From positions 2,740,935-2,804,934 of the forward strand of contig NZ_CP096115.1 of the NCBI RefSeq assembly GCF_024662215.1: DNA of 64,000 bases, in the 5' to 3' direction. Source of the stretch: Methanoplanus endosymbiosus. GTDB lineage: Archaea; Halobacteriota; Methanomicrobia; Methanomicrobiales; Methanomicrobiaceae. The notes beneath the pieces were generated by a model. That model ran no database searches. It was not told where the DNA came from and saw only the letters and a program-made list of their open reading frames with translations. Within the stretch, counting starts at the first letter, position 1, and every line of letters starts with the position of its first letter. Both the position numbers and the translations under genes were made by a program. Below are positions 1-8,258 of this stretch, piece by piece.

Positions 1-2
1 TT

Positions 3-737
3 TCATCCCTTGTAATGCTCGTTTTGGGGCTTTTAACAGACAGGGGCGATATGACCTCGTCTATGATGATTGTACTCTCCGTTGTTTTGTTCCTTTCAGG
101 TGTTGTCTTTGCGACCTTTACGAAGGATGAAGGGATTGTGCCAGGTATGGCGGCTATGCTGTATCCGGATGCTTCGGTTAATCTGTCCAGGATTTTTGCT
201 GATCTGAGGGTGCATGGTGATGCACATTTTATCCCGTCTGAAGATGGTTTTGTCCAGTTCAGTCCGGTTGCTGCCTTTAAGGGATATCCTGAGGGCGGTT
301 CTGATGTATTCAGGGTTTCTGGTGAGTCTGCCGGAATTTCTGTCAGGCCGGCCTGCTCTTCACTGTATGAGGCACTGTGTGATGATTATGGCTTTGTAAT
401 TCCGGATGAGCTGACACCTGATGTCTATTCTGAGATTTTAGGGAATGTTTTTGTGGACCATCTGAGGATTGCCGGAAAGGTTACTGCAAAGCAGGCAGGG
501 GATGACTATGAGATTACTGTTGAGGATTTTATGCTTAAGGATGCCTGCCGGACGATTCGTGAGGAGTCTCCTAAATGCTGCACAGCCTCGCCATGTCCGG
601 TATGCAGTCTTTTTGCCTGTGTGCTCTGCAAGGGGTTAGGGAAACCCGTTGTTATACTGCATATTACTCAGGAGAAGAATTCGTTGAAAGTTGTTCTGGG
701 CGCTGTAAATAATGGTGAGGGTGTGGGGGAATTCTGA
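3..737 (+). CDS. Hypothetical membrane-anchored Cys-rich protein, possibly 5' partial
   Basis: I do not recognise this family. The frame is open to the left edge of the window, so the protein may start outside; the first ATG is at 15. About the first 45 residues form one or two hydrophobic helices split by a short charged loop (TDRGD). The remainder looks soluble and mildly acidic. Near residues 178-205 there is a dense cysteine cluster (CCTASPCPVC, then CVLC), which suggests metal binding or disulfides. The last 30 residues are hydrophobic/beta-like. It is followed 26 bp later by an orphan HicB and faces the DUF1616 gene. That the reading frame is real is well supported by its length; its function is unknown. 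Confidence 0.6.
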   Translation, partial: SSLVMLVLGLLTDRGDMTSSMMIVLSVVLFLSGVVFATFTKDEGIVPGMAAMLYPDASVNLSRIFADLRVHGDAHFIPSEDGFVQFSPVAAFKGYPEGGSDVFRVSGESAGISVRPACSSLYEALCDDYGFVIPDELTPDVYSEILGNVFVDHLRIAGKVTAKQAGDDYEITVEDFMLKDACRTIREESPKCCTASPCPVCSLFACVLCKGLGKPVVILHITQEKNSLKVVLGAVNNGEGVGEF

Positions 738-763
738 AAATTTCGTAGTCTTTGGTGTTGAAT

Positions 764-937
764 ATGGATTATGATATTTTAGTTTATGAAGAAGACGGAG
801 TATTTGTTGCAAGGTGCAAAAAACCAGAGGTTGCCAGTTGTGGTGATACACGAAAAGAGGCCCTTGAGAATATCAGGGAGGCAATTGATCTCTATCTGAT
901 AAATGCCTGTGAATTGGATATTACGAGTGAAAATTAA
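764..937 (+). CDS. Orphan HicB-like antitoxin
   Basis: A small protein of 57 residues with the HicB fold signature: an N-terminal beta strand pair (EEDGVFVARC), then EVASCGDTRKEALENI, then a helix ending DLYL. Family knowledge: HicB proteins bind and neutralise the HicA RNase and usually repress their own operon. I chose ATG 764 rather than the in-frame TTG 752 because 764 gives the canonical HicB length. No hicA follows, because the next gene at 946 is on the other strand. It closely resembles the HicB at 10654 (shared VASCGD, EALENIREAI and YL(I/V)NA), so it may be a solitary duplicate that could cross-bind other HicA proteins. Confidence 0.75.
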   Translation: MDYDILVYEEDGVFVARCKKPEVASCGDTRKEALENIREAIDLYLINACELDITSEN

Positions 938-945
938 CCGGATAT

Positions 946-1938
946 TTATCCGGTTTTTATTGGTTCTCTCACATCAACCCATAGGTGCAGATCCCTGTAG
1001 CTCTCGTTAATCCTCTCAAACTTTGTGACTGAACTGTCTGGGTATGAGTCTGCAAAGAGGAGGAACTCTATTTTGTTGACGTCCGGATCTTTAACGCTGA
1101 AGGTGTAGTCAAATTCTTCTGTGGTGTTGTCTGCGACTGTTATCTCTTTTCGGCCCAGAAGCTCCATTGTGTTTATCTTTGATGTGTTGGTTATCTCATT
1201 GAATGTCTGGTTTACTGCGAAGAGTTCAACAAAATAATTTATATCCCTGTATTCGTGGTTTCCGACTCCTATGGTAATATTCTGATCAGTATTGGCATAG
1301 AATTTGGTCGGGTAATCGGCGGCCATACCTTCTTCACCAAGTATATAGAATTCTGTGAACTTCTCGCCTTCTTTGGGAACAACTATTACAAAGATGGTCG
1401 TTCCTATTGCAGCGATAATTGATATTATCAGGACTATTGAGAGTATCCTGTCCAGTTTTGTGCTTTCTTTTGGGAAGAGTTCTCCTTTTGCCTCTTCTAT
1501 CATTGGCTTTAGGGGGACACGGTACTGCTCTTCATCCGGGATTATGGACCTTCTGTACTGGGCAATTACAAGCATCGCGGTTGTAAAGATCACAAGTGAA
1601 GTTACAATCGGGTCAAGTCTGATACCCCAGGGAGTGTAGTTCAGGCCCAGTCCGATAAGTGGTACAACTGCAATTGACAGTCCGAATGAGAGTGCAGTTC
1701 TCTCTATGCCGTCTATGTCTTTGTTGCCCGGAAATAGTGCTGCAATTAGTGCATATCCGGGTATGAATAATACTACCGGGAGTGCAAATACAACTCTTAA
1801 GGGAGTCTGGTTGAGAATCGGCGTGTAGATGAATATTACTGCAAGTATCAGCCAGATGAATATGACAATTATGTCTTTGAATATTCTCTCCGGTGAGAAG
1901 GCTGTTATTATGTTGTCAAGTTTTTCGTCTTCGTTCAT
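946..1938 (-). CDS. DUF1616 family integral membrane protein
   Basis: 330 residues. Five predicted membrane segments can be read in the first ~190 residues: around 22-42, 47-70, 82-103, 112-130 and 165-188. They are followed by a soluble, probably extracytoplasmic C-terminal domain of ~140 residues with several N-x-S/T sequons (NQT, NIT, NTS, NTT, NES). This layout is typical of the archaeal DUF1616 family, whose function is unknown; its genes are common near archaeal surface-glycan loci. The start codon ATG (MNEDEKLD) is preceded by an AT-rich region reaching to 2300. It is divergent from the UDP-GlcNAc 2-epimerase gene, so the two promoters share the ~370-bp intergenic stretch. Confidence 0.85.
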   Translation of the reverse strand: MNEDEKLDNIITAFSPERIFKDIIVIFIWLILAVIFIYTPILNQTPLRVVFALPVVLFIPGYALIAALFPGNKDIDGIERTALSFGLSIAVVPLIGLGLNYTPWGIRLDPIVTSLVIFTTAMLVIAQYRRSIIPDEEQYRVPLKPMIEEAKGELFPKESTKLDRILSIVLIISIIAAIGTTIFVIVVPKEGEKFTEFYILGEEGMAADYPTKFYANTDQNITIGVGNHEYRDINYFVELFAVNQTFNEITNTSKINTMELLGRKEITVADNTTEEFDYTFSVKDPDVNKIEFLLFADSYPDSSVTKFERINESYRDLHLWVDVREPIKTG

Positions 1939-2199
1939 TGTTGGTATTTTTCCCTTATTCTATGGATGCAATTCTTTGATTATCTAGAATTTCTGTTTGA
2001 TATTGGCACATTTATTTTATATTATAGTGCTTTTTATTTAAATTGCTGATTACACTATTTGAATGCTAATTATATGTTGTCCGGAATATATCATATAGTT
2101 ATCATAATTTACCCAAATCGTCATGTGATTGTCTGAGTTATATACATTTTTGACAATATTTTGATGTAACATCGAAGGCAAATTGAATTGGTTCATTAT

Positions 2200-2215
2200 T
2201 GTTCCACATGGAACA
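2200..2215. promoter_or_regulatory. Palindrome upstream of the 2-epimerase gene
   Basis: A perfect 7-bp inverted repeat, TGTTCCA-CA-TGGAACA, followed directly by TTTTTG and a second TTGTTCC half-site. It lies about 90 bp upstream of the epimerase ATG, in the divergent region shared with DUF1616. It could be an operator for a dimeric regulator. As RNA on the plus strand it would look like a small terminator hairpin, but no plus-strand gene ends there. Confidence 0.4.
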
Positions 2216-2306
2216 TTTTTGTTCCAATAGTTTTGCACGGTTTAAGCTGGATATTATTCCAGAATTCCGGATTGGATTTTTATATTTTTCAGTCGAAAAG
2301 TTATCA

Positions 2307-3425
2307 ATGATCTGTATTATTCTTGGCACAAGACCGGAGATTATTAAGATGTCTCCGATTATAAGGGAATGTGAGAAGAGGGGACTTGATTATTTTGTCA
2401 TACATTCGGGCCAGCATTACTCGTTTGAGATGGATAAGGCCTTTTTTGAGGACTTGAATCTGCCTGAGCCGAAGTATAACCTTGATGTTGGCTCCGGGAC
2501 ACAGGGAGGGCAGACTGCAAAGATTCTCACCGGTATTGAAGGTGTTTTAATGGATGAGCGGCCTGATGTGGTTCTTGTTCAGGGTGATACAAATACGGTA
2601 ATGGCAGGTGCACTTGCTGCATCAAAGCTTCATATTAAAGTCGGGCATGTTGAGGCCGGACTTCGGAGTTTTGATCGTAAAATGCCTGAGGAGATTAACC
2701 GGGTTGTTGCTGACCATATCTCAGACTATCTCTTTGCCCCTACGGGTGAGTCGGAGAAGAACCTGCTTGCAGAAGGAATTCCGGATGAGAAGGTCTTCGT
2801 TGCCGGAAATACGGTTGTTGATGCTGTGTACCAGAATCGTGAGATTTCGAATGAGAAATCTGAAATTATGAATACTCTTGGTCTTAAGTCCGGAAAATAT
2901 CTGCTTGTAACTGCACACCGTGCAGAGAATGTGGATGACAGGGATCGGTTGTCTGGTATAATTAATGGCATAAATGCTGTATCTGAACAATACTCCCTGC
3001 CGGTGATTTTTCCTATGCACCCACGGACTGAGAAGATGATGAAGGAGTTTGGAATCAGTCCGGGTGGGATAAGGATAATTAAGCCTGCCGGATATCTTGA
3101 CTTTCTTCAGCTTGAGGCACATGCCAGGCTTATTCTGACTGATTCCGGTGGTCTTCAGGAGGAGTCATGCATTCTTGGTGTGCCCTGTGTGACACTCAGG
3201 GATAATACCGAGAGGCCGGAGACTGTTGACTGCGGGGGGAATGTGCTGGCCGGAACTGATAGTAAGCGAATAGTTGAGGCTGCTGAAGAAATGATTAATT
3301 TTGTGGATTGCAGGGAGACGGATGATTCAGCTAAGCCTGAAAGTCCGGATAATAAACTATGGCAGAATCCTTTTGGTGATGGAAAGACTTCTGAGAGGAT
3401 TATTGATATCTGTCTTAAGGACTGA
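2307..3425 (+). CDS. wecB: UDP-N-acetylglucosamine 2-epimerase (non-hydrolysing)
   Basis: This enzyme interconverts UDP-GlcNAc and UDP-ManNAc in the cytoplasm for surface glycan synthesis. Family motifs are present in order: GTRPEIIKMSPII at the N terminus, VQGDTNTVMAG, VGHVEAGLRS, MPEEINR, TAHRAENVDD, PMHPRTEKM, LTDSGGLQEE and RDNTERPET. Length is 372 residues, normal for the family. The frame is open upstream to 2199, but ATG 2307 (MICIILGTRPE) gives the conserved N terminus. A TATA-like TTTTATAT at about 2277-2284 sits ~25 bp upstream, so the transcript is probably leaderless or nearly so. The gene is monocistronic here. The C-terminal tail after about residue 335 is longer and more polar than in bacterial WecB. 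Confidence 0.92.
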   Translation: MICIILGTRPEIIKMSPIIRECEKRGLDYFVIHSGQHYSFEMDKAFFEDLNLPEPKYNLDVGSGTQGGQTAKILTGIEGVLMDERPDVVLVQGDTNTVMAGALAASKLHIKVGHVEAGLRSFDRKMPEEINRVVADHISDYLFAPTGESEKNLLAEGIPDEKVFVAGNTVVDAVYQNREISNEKSEIMNTLGLKSGKYLLVTAHRAENVDDRDRLSGIINGINAVSEQYSLPVIFPMHPRTEKMMKEFGISPGGIRIIKPAGYLDFLQLEAHARLILTDSGGLQEESCILGVPCVTLRDNTERPETVDCGGNVLAGTDSKRIVEAAEEMINFVDCRETDDSAKPESPDNKLWQNPFGDGKTSERIIDICLKD

Positions 3426-3536
3426 AATTTTTCTTTTTTTTGCCGGAAATTGCTTTATTTCTGCTTAGGGTATGCTAAAACAACGACCAGTAACACACAT
3501 AAATATATATCATATTAACCAGGATAGTCTATTCAG

Positions 3537-3785
3537 ATGAAATTTAATGTTGTTATTCAAAAGGATGAAGAAGGAGGATATATTGCCGAATGTCCTGATC
3601 TCCCTGGCTGCATTACTGAAGGAGACACTCCGGATGAAGCCATTGAAAATCTTAATGAGGCGATTATCGGCTGTCTCAAATCAAGGTTAAAATGTGCAAT
3701 AAAAAAAGTCAAAGTTAAAGAGAGTGACAAAATAGTTAATATATCTCTGGATATATCTAATAATTCCAATAGTATTCATGCCTAA
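3537..3785 (+). CDS. hicB: HicB family antitoxin
   Basis: 82 residues with the classic HicB start (VVIQKDEEGGYIAECPDLPG), the CITEGDTPDEAIENLNEAI helix region, and a C-terminal extension ending in N/S residues. It neutralises the HicA encoded by the overlapping next gene: the hicA ATG at 3778 lies inside the last codons of hicB (8-bp overlap), so the two are translationally coupled. An AT-rich TATA candidate (AAATATATAT, ~3502-3511) lies about 25 bp before the ATG, suggesting a very short leader. HicB-first order is the reverse of the E. coli operon but common in archaea. Confidence 0.9.
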   Translation: MKFNVVIQKDEEGGYIAECPDLPGCITEGDTPDEAIENLNEAIIGCLKSRLKCAIKKVKVKESDKIVNISLDISNNSNSIHA

Positions 3786-4014
3786 ACTACCAAGAGCGTC
3801 AGGGGATAAGCACATACAGACTCTGAAAAAAGCCGGTTGGAAAATTAATCATATAGAAGGCAGCCACTACATACTTATAAAAGAGGGTAACAGCTCTCAT
3901 CTTTCAGTTCCGGTTCATACCGGTAAAACAATGGGACCAGGACTTCTTAAAAGAATAATCAAAATGGCCGGAATGACAAATGAAGAATATTGTAACCTCT
4001 TTAAAAGCAGATGA
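3778..4014 (+). CDS. hicA: HicA family mRNA interferase toxin
   Basis: 78 residues with the double-stranded-RNA-binding-like HicA fold. It shows LKKAGWKINHIEGSHYIL with the catalytic histidine in GSH, then VPVHTGKTMGPGLLKRI and a C-terminal helix. Family knowledge: HicA cleaves mRNA until blocked by HicB. It overlaps hicB by 8 bp, which supports a co-translated toxin-antitoxin pair. All expected regions are present, so this pair is probably functional. Confidence 0.9.
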   Translation: MPKLPRASGDKHIQTLKKAGWKINHIEGSHYILIKEGNSSHLSVPVHTGKTMGPGLLKRIIKMAGMTNEEYCNLFKSR

Positions 4015-4134
4015 TAACTTACACTTTGATTCGTACTGATTTTTTTTCTGTTCATTTTTGACCGTTTTATCCGGAGATTTTTTTTGCTTCAGATTTCTGA
4101 CTGGTGAACCCGGAGTTTCATATGTGGAAAAATA

Positions 4135-4166
4135 ATTATATCTATAATGATTATAACTATAATCAT
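4135..4166. promoter_or_regulatory. Tandem 14-bp palindromes overlapping the ATPase start
   Basis: Two adjacent copies of ATTATA-NN-TATAAT (4135-4148 and 4150-4163) are separated by one G. The second extends to a 20-bp near-palindrome, ATGATTATAACTATAATCAT (4147-4166). They end just before the likely GTG start at 4168 and overlap the only TATA-like sequence, so a bound dimeric protein would block transcription or translation. Autoregulation of the ATPase is the simplest guess. Confidence 0.45.
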
Positions 4167-4167
4167 T

Positions 4168-5679
4168 GTGGCTTTTTACGGCAGAGAAAAAGAACTAAAA
4201 CTTCTGCAGAAATTATATGATAAACTTCCCGGCATGGTTGTCATTAATGGCAGAAGGAGGGTTGGCAAGACTTCACTCATCAGGGAATTTATTAACGATA
4301 AGAAATCCCTGTATTTCTTTGTTGACAACAATAAGACAATTGACATTCTTATTCAGGATTTTTATCACCAGATCAGGGATACTCTTGATCTTCCTGTCTA
4401 TGTAAAAATTAACTCGCCGGAGGACCTTCTTGATTTTCTTTTTTCTTATGGTGAGGACCTGATTGTTGTCTTTGATGAATTCCAGAGATTTTATGATATT
4501 TATCCTGCTTTTATAACGCAATTGCAGAATAAATGGGATATGGATGGTGAATCGTCCAGACTGTATATTATCGCCTCCGGATCTTCAGTTGGTATGATGA
4601 ATAAGATATTTATTGACGGAGGTGCCCCGCTTTTTAAGCGTGCAGATAACATTCTGACCATTAAGCCTTTTACTCCTAAAGAGATCTGGAATTATCTGGA
4701 TGATATCGGGATAATTAAAAGAGAAGAGAAGTTAAAGCTGTATCTTCTCTTTGGCGGGATGATATATTATTACAGACTGGCTGAAAAATATGGCTGCACT
4801 GATTTTGATTCGGCACTTAAAAATCTTGTATTTGATGAATTCGGGCCACTCAAAAATGAGGTTAAGGATGTTCTCGTTGAAGAGTTCGGCCGTCTTCACC
4901 CGACATATTATGAGATTATATCTTCCCTTGCCAGGGGCAGATCAACACAGAAAGAGATTGCTGATATGACGCATATAGCACCCGGTTCTCTTACTGTCTA
5001 TCTGCATAATCTGATAAATCTCTTAGGCATTGTTGAGTACAGAATTCCGTCTACTGATGATCCAAACCGTTCTAAAAAAGGCAGATATGTACTGAAAGAT
5101 AATTTTTTCAGGTTTTATGCATATTTCATATATCCAAACCTGAGCATATTTATGAGGGATGGGGATGAAGGCACCATAGAAAGCCTTGTACACAGGGAAT
5201 GGCAGTCCTATTCCGGACTTTTGTTTGAAGATCTTGCCAGAACACTACTCTTAAACCGCTTCTCCGGGCAGTATGAGAAGATGGGTGGCTGGTGGAACAG
5301 AAGAGGAGATGAGATTGATTTTATTGCACTTGATAAATCAAATATACCGGTTGCGTTAGAAGTAAAAAGCAGGGATATGACGGCAGAAGATGCAATGTCA
5401 GTCCTTAAAAGGCTTGATAATAAGATAAGCCTGATTTCCGGATTCTTTGGTTCTGCCGGTGATTTTCTATCTCTGGAAAAGTCCGGAAATGTCGTTTCCG
5501 GAGATTTGGTGGCAAACGTTTCCGGAGATTTCACCCCCGGAATTTCAGAGGCCGGAATAAAAAGAGGGTATATATCCGGAATTGTGGCAAATGGTATGGG
5601 TGAGGCTGACAGGGCATTACTTGAAGATGATGGGTATTTGTTTTACGACATCTTTGAAATGATTGATAAATATGGCTGA
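4168..5679 (+). CDS. Archaeal AAA ATPase with C-terminal DUF234 nuclease-like domain
   Basis: The N-terminal P-loop ATPase has Walker A GRRRVGKTSL near residue 30 and Walker B LIVVFDEFQRF near residue 105. A winged-helix region follows (around 250-310, STQKEIADMTHIAPGSL). The C-terminal DUF234 region has a PD-(D/E)xK-like pattern, GDEIDFIALDKS followed by ALEVKSRDM. Family knowledge: these are MNS-clade STAND-like ATPases of unknown role, often treated as mobile or defence-associated. I place the start at GTG 4168 (MAFYGREKEL, the standard N terminus) rather than ATG 4147, which lies inside a palindrome. The C-terminal ~50 residues contain imperfect SGD repeats (GNVVSGD, ANVSGD, NGMGEAD). Confidence 0.88.
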   Translation: MAFYGREKELKLLQKLYDKLPGMVVINGRRRVGKTSLIREFINDKKSLYFFVDNNKTIDILIQDFYHQIRDTLDLPVYVKINSPEDLLDFLFSYGEDLIVVFDEFQRFYDIYPAFITQLQNKWDMDGESSRLYIIASGSSVGMMNKIFIDGGAPLFKRADNILTIKPFTPKEIWNYLDDIGIIKREEKLKLYLLFGGMIYYYRLAEKYGCTDFDSALKNLVFDEFGPLKNEVKDVLVEEFGRLHPTYYEIISSLARGRSTQKEIADMTHIAPGSLTVYLHNLINLLGIVEYRIPSTDDPNRSKKGRYVLKDNFFRFYAYFIYPNLSIFMRDGDEGTIESLVHREWQSYSGLLFEDLARTLLLNRFSGQYEKMGGWWNRRGDEIDFIALDKSNIPVALEVKSRDMTAEDAMSVLKRLDNKISLISGFFGSAGDFLSLEKSGNVVSGDLVANVSGDFTPGISEAGIKRGYISGIVANGMGEADRALLEDDGYLFYDIFEMIDKYG

Positions 5680-5789
5680 TATAAACAACGGTTCAACTGA
5701 ACAGTGTGACCCGATTGCCTGAATTGCGGAATTTTCTGATCATATTTCCTGACCACAAAGAAATTGAATCTGCCGGATAAAAATAAGAT

Positions 5790-6173
5790 ATGAATTTTCC
5801 GGGTCAAGACAGTGATGATATTTGTGATAATGAAGATTACCCTTCAGTAAAAAACTGGTCGTATATTGTTGTGGAAGGCTACTGTATGCTCAATCTCCGG
5901 TACTCGTCCTGTAAGGACCCGCACATGTACAGGCTTAAGGATGACTTATCTTTGGAAGATGATGATTTATTGGATTCTTTTGAAGAAGTCCCGAATAATG
6001 ATTATGACCCTGATGCAGTGCCTGACCCTTACCCTGATGGCTGCCCGAAAAGAGTATCTCCTGACTGCATCAGATGCCCCCACTTTGGATGGTGCAGTCC
6101 GGACGATGACATTACTGAAAAGATAGATACTGTGATTTCTCATTATATTGAAGAAGAAATTCCGAATGAATGA
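5790..6173 (+). CDS. Hypothetical acidic protein with C-terminal Cys motif
   Basis: 127 residues, strongly acidic (long Asp/Glu runs such as SLEDDDLLDSFEE). A cysteine motif near the C terminus, C-x8-C-x2-C-x5-C (SPDCIRCPHFGWCSP), resembles a small zinc- or iron-sulfur-binding knuckle. An internal ATG exists, but the upstream start at 5790 keeps the acidic N terminus. No family recognised. It lies alone between the DUF234 ATPase and the convergent AlbA_2 gene. Confidence 0.6.
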   Translation: MNFPGQDSDDICDNEDYPSVKNWSYIVVEGYCMLNLRYSSCKDPHMYRLKDDLSLEDDDLLDSFEEVPNNDYDPDAVPDPYPDGCPKRVSPDCIRCPHFGWCSPDDDITEKIDTVISHYIEEEIPNE

Positions 6174-6220
6174 GAGATTAATCCAATATCATAAATCCGT
6201 GGAGATTTGGATAGTGGTTG

Positions 6221-7447
6221 TTACTCTTTTTTCCTGTATAATATTGTCTTTAAGTAATCCTCGGTGTTCTCAAAGAGAGGCTTAGTTCCGTTTATCTTTT
6301 TCATAAGCGGGATTACCTTTGTCCTGATACCCATACCACGGTAGTCTACATAGCCGTAATCTCTTAAAACTTCCACAATTATGGTATTTCGTGGGGACCT
6401 CTGACCTGCAATCATCTTCTCTATTGTCATTGAATTGGGGAGGCTTCCGGGGCTTATCAGTTCAAACCTGTCTGAATATATCCCAACCTCAATTTCTACA
6501 AAGCGTGTCCAGTCACGGTGTGCCAGTGCATTGATTACCACTTCACGCACTGCATCATACGGCCAGAGCCATTGTTTTGTCCTCCGGAAATTTTCATCAA
6601 TTCCGGGTTCTTCTTTTGATATGAATGGTTTTATGGCTTCTGTAAACCTTTCAATCAGTCCACGGTCAAGGAGTGTTTTTCCGGAGTCATCAAAATCAAA
6701 CCTGCCGACAAGAGGGCCATCAAGAATATCATCCATCAGTGCATCATATTCCTTATCTCTCCCTTTAAAGGCAAAGACCCTAATCCCTGCCTGTTTAAGA
6801 TATTTTCTTGGTGTTTTACCAAATAGAACAAGGCCTGCAATTGTGCAGTATGTGCTGCCGGATGCTTCAGTCAGAAATCCAAGGCCCAGGAGTCTTGAAT
6901 GCCATTCTTCTTCTGTCTGTGGAATATCAGGATCATGGATAATCTCTTTTAGGTAGTTCACGATACGGACCTTATCAAGGCAGGACATATCAGTGCCGGG
7001 TACAGGCATTGTCTCCGTATGAAGTATTCCTCCAAGTTCAAACAGACGCATCTGCTGCTCTCTTGTTGCAGGACGTGACGTTGAGCCGACACGGATGAAT
7101 ATCTTCTCATTCCCACCTTCACGGACAACATAAGGCTTTGAAATTCCGGGGGGAAACGTAATGACTGCCACTCTTTTGCCATTGACTGTGATTTCCTCGT
7201 AGTAGGGAAGGATTACCGGGTGGACTCTCCGGCTTATTACATTCATAACCCACTCTTCGGTATCTCCTCTTTTAAGCCCGGAAATACTGCCGTCGTCCTC
7301 AACTCCGAGAATTACATGGCCGCCCTGAAAATTTGCCATGGCTGCTATCTCTTTTGCAAGTGATTCCGGCCTTACATCATCACGCTTAAATTCCACTCCG
7401 GAATTTTCTCCGTTTTTTATTATCTCCAGAAGTTCTCCAGACAGCAT
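6221..7447 (-). CDS. AlbA_2 (Schlafen-type) / RecG-like C-terminal protein, copy 1
   Basis: Residues ~10-135 form the AlbA_2 (formerly AAA_4) domain: EFKRDDVRPESLAKEIAAMAN, GGHVILGVEDDGSISGL, ISKPYVV and FIRVGSTSRPA. Residues ~290-400 match the GHKL-like HATPase_c_4 region found with it (REVVINALAHRDW, ELISPGSLPNSMT, YRGMGIRTKVIP). Family knowledge: these are putative transcriptional regulators or nucleic-acid enzymes, often annotated as RecG-like helicases although no helicase motif is present. A second, diverged copy lies at 9172. The ATG gives MLSGELLEIIKNGEN, a standard start. Confidence 0.85.
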   Translation of the reverse strand: MLSGELLEIIKNGENSGVEFKRDDVRPESLAKEIAAMANFQGGHVILGVEDDGSISGLKRGDTEEWVMNVISRRVHPVILPYYEEITVNGKRVAVITFPPGISKPYVVREGGNEKIFIRVGSTSRPATREQQMRLFELGGILHTETMPVPGTDMSCLDKVRIVNYLKEIIHDPDIPQTEEEWHSRLLGLGFLTEASGSTYCTIAGLVLFGKTPRKYLKQAGIRVFAFKGRDKEYDALMDDILDGPLVGRFDFDDSGKTLLDRGLIERFTEAIKPFISKEEPGIDENFRRTKQWLWPYDAVREVVINALAHRDWTRFVEIEVGIYSDRFELISPGSLPNSMTIEKMIAGQRSPRNTIIVEVLRDYGYVDYRGMGIRTKVIPLMKKINGTKPLFENTEDYLKTILYRKKE

Positions 7448-7523
7448 GATTATCTTTTGTTGGCGTTATGTTGTCTTATTATTATGGGATTTATTTTGTT
7501 GTGCAAAAACTATTCATCTTCTT

Positions 7524-8084
7524 TTATGCTCTCTTATCCGGCTGATCTGATGTTAAATCTGATTCTTCTTCAATGAGATGCTTATACCAAAGCCATGCTG
7601 AGTCCATCTTTTCATCCATAATGGCAATTTTGTTAAAGCCCTCATATAGTTCATAACAGAAATCTTCACGGATCAGCTCAAAATATGAGTGATTTCCTTC
7701 TGACTCCTCCCATTTCTGAGTTATTTCTTCGACGTAAACTGGTCTTTTTCTGACTATTATATCCTCAAAAAACTTTTTTAGGTCTGATTCTTTTCCTTCA
7801 GCTACGACTTCAACGGCATGTGGGTAGCTGTTGTTACCCGGAATTTTGTTATGTCGTTTTTCTGGCTTATTTTCCGCATTCTCATCATAGTGTGAAGACT
7901 TGGTTTTAGACTGCTTCTTAATTCCTGATTCCGGATCACCTTTTTCAGGTACGCACCCGTCCGGATGAAAATCAATGTATTTTACATAGCCGTGTATGTT
8001 ATTTTGGTAAGCTGCATCATCCACGATATTTCTGTAACCGACATCACACACCCTGCCGGTTATCTTTGCAGTGGCCTTCTTCAT
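7524..8084 (-). CDS. Acylphosphatase-like protein with hydrophilic insertion
   Basis: The first ~42 residues are clearly acylphosphatase (AKITGRVCDVGYRNIV, then IHGYVKYIDFHPDG), keeping the phosphate-binding loop with its catalytic arginine. The fold resumes at residue ~90 with AVEVVAEGKESDLKKFFEDI. Between them lies a ~48-residue Lys/Asn/Ser/Glu-rich insert. The catalytic Asn expected after GYV-K/R is replaced by Tyr (GYVKY), so hydrolase activity is doubtful. The C-terminal ~60 residues (YFELIREDFCYELYEGF and onwards) extend beyond a normal ~90-residue acylphosphatase. It may be a binding protein derived from the enzyme. Confidence 0.8.
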   Translation of the reverse strand: MKKATAKITGRVCDVGYRNIVDDAAYQNNIHGYVKYIDFHPDGCVPEKGDPESGIKKQSKTKSSHYDENAENKPEKRHNKIPGNNSYPHAVEVVAEGKESDLKKFFEDIIVRKRPVYVEEITQKWEESEGNHSYFELIREDFCYELYEGFNKIAIMDEKMDSAWLWYKHLIEEESDLTSDQPDKRA

Positions 8085-8258
8085 AATTGATAATCAGCAT
8101 TCCGGGTGATAATTCTGTTCGTTGAAAGGTAATGTTGCCAGGACAGGTAAATGCACTGGAACATAAACTGCCTCTTATGAGAAGAAGAGATATTTTGGAG
8201 TAGATTAGGAATAATTTTGGGCGTTTTGAGGTAATTGGGAGTTATACGCGGCAAAAAC

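Noticed and set aside
6435-6956. 173-residue plus-strand ORF
   Set aside because: It is antisense to the well-supported AlbA_2 gene, with Ser-rich shadow composition.
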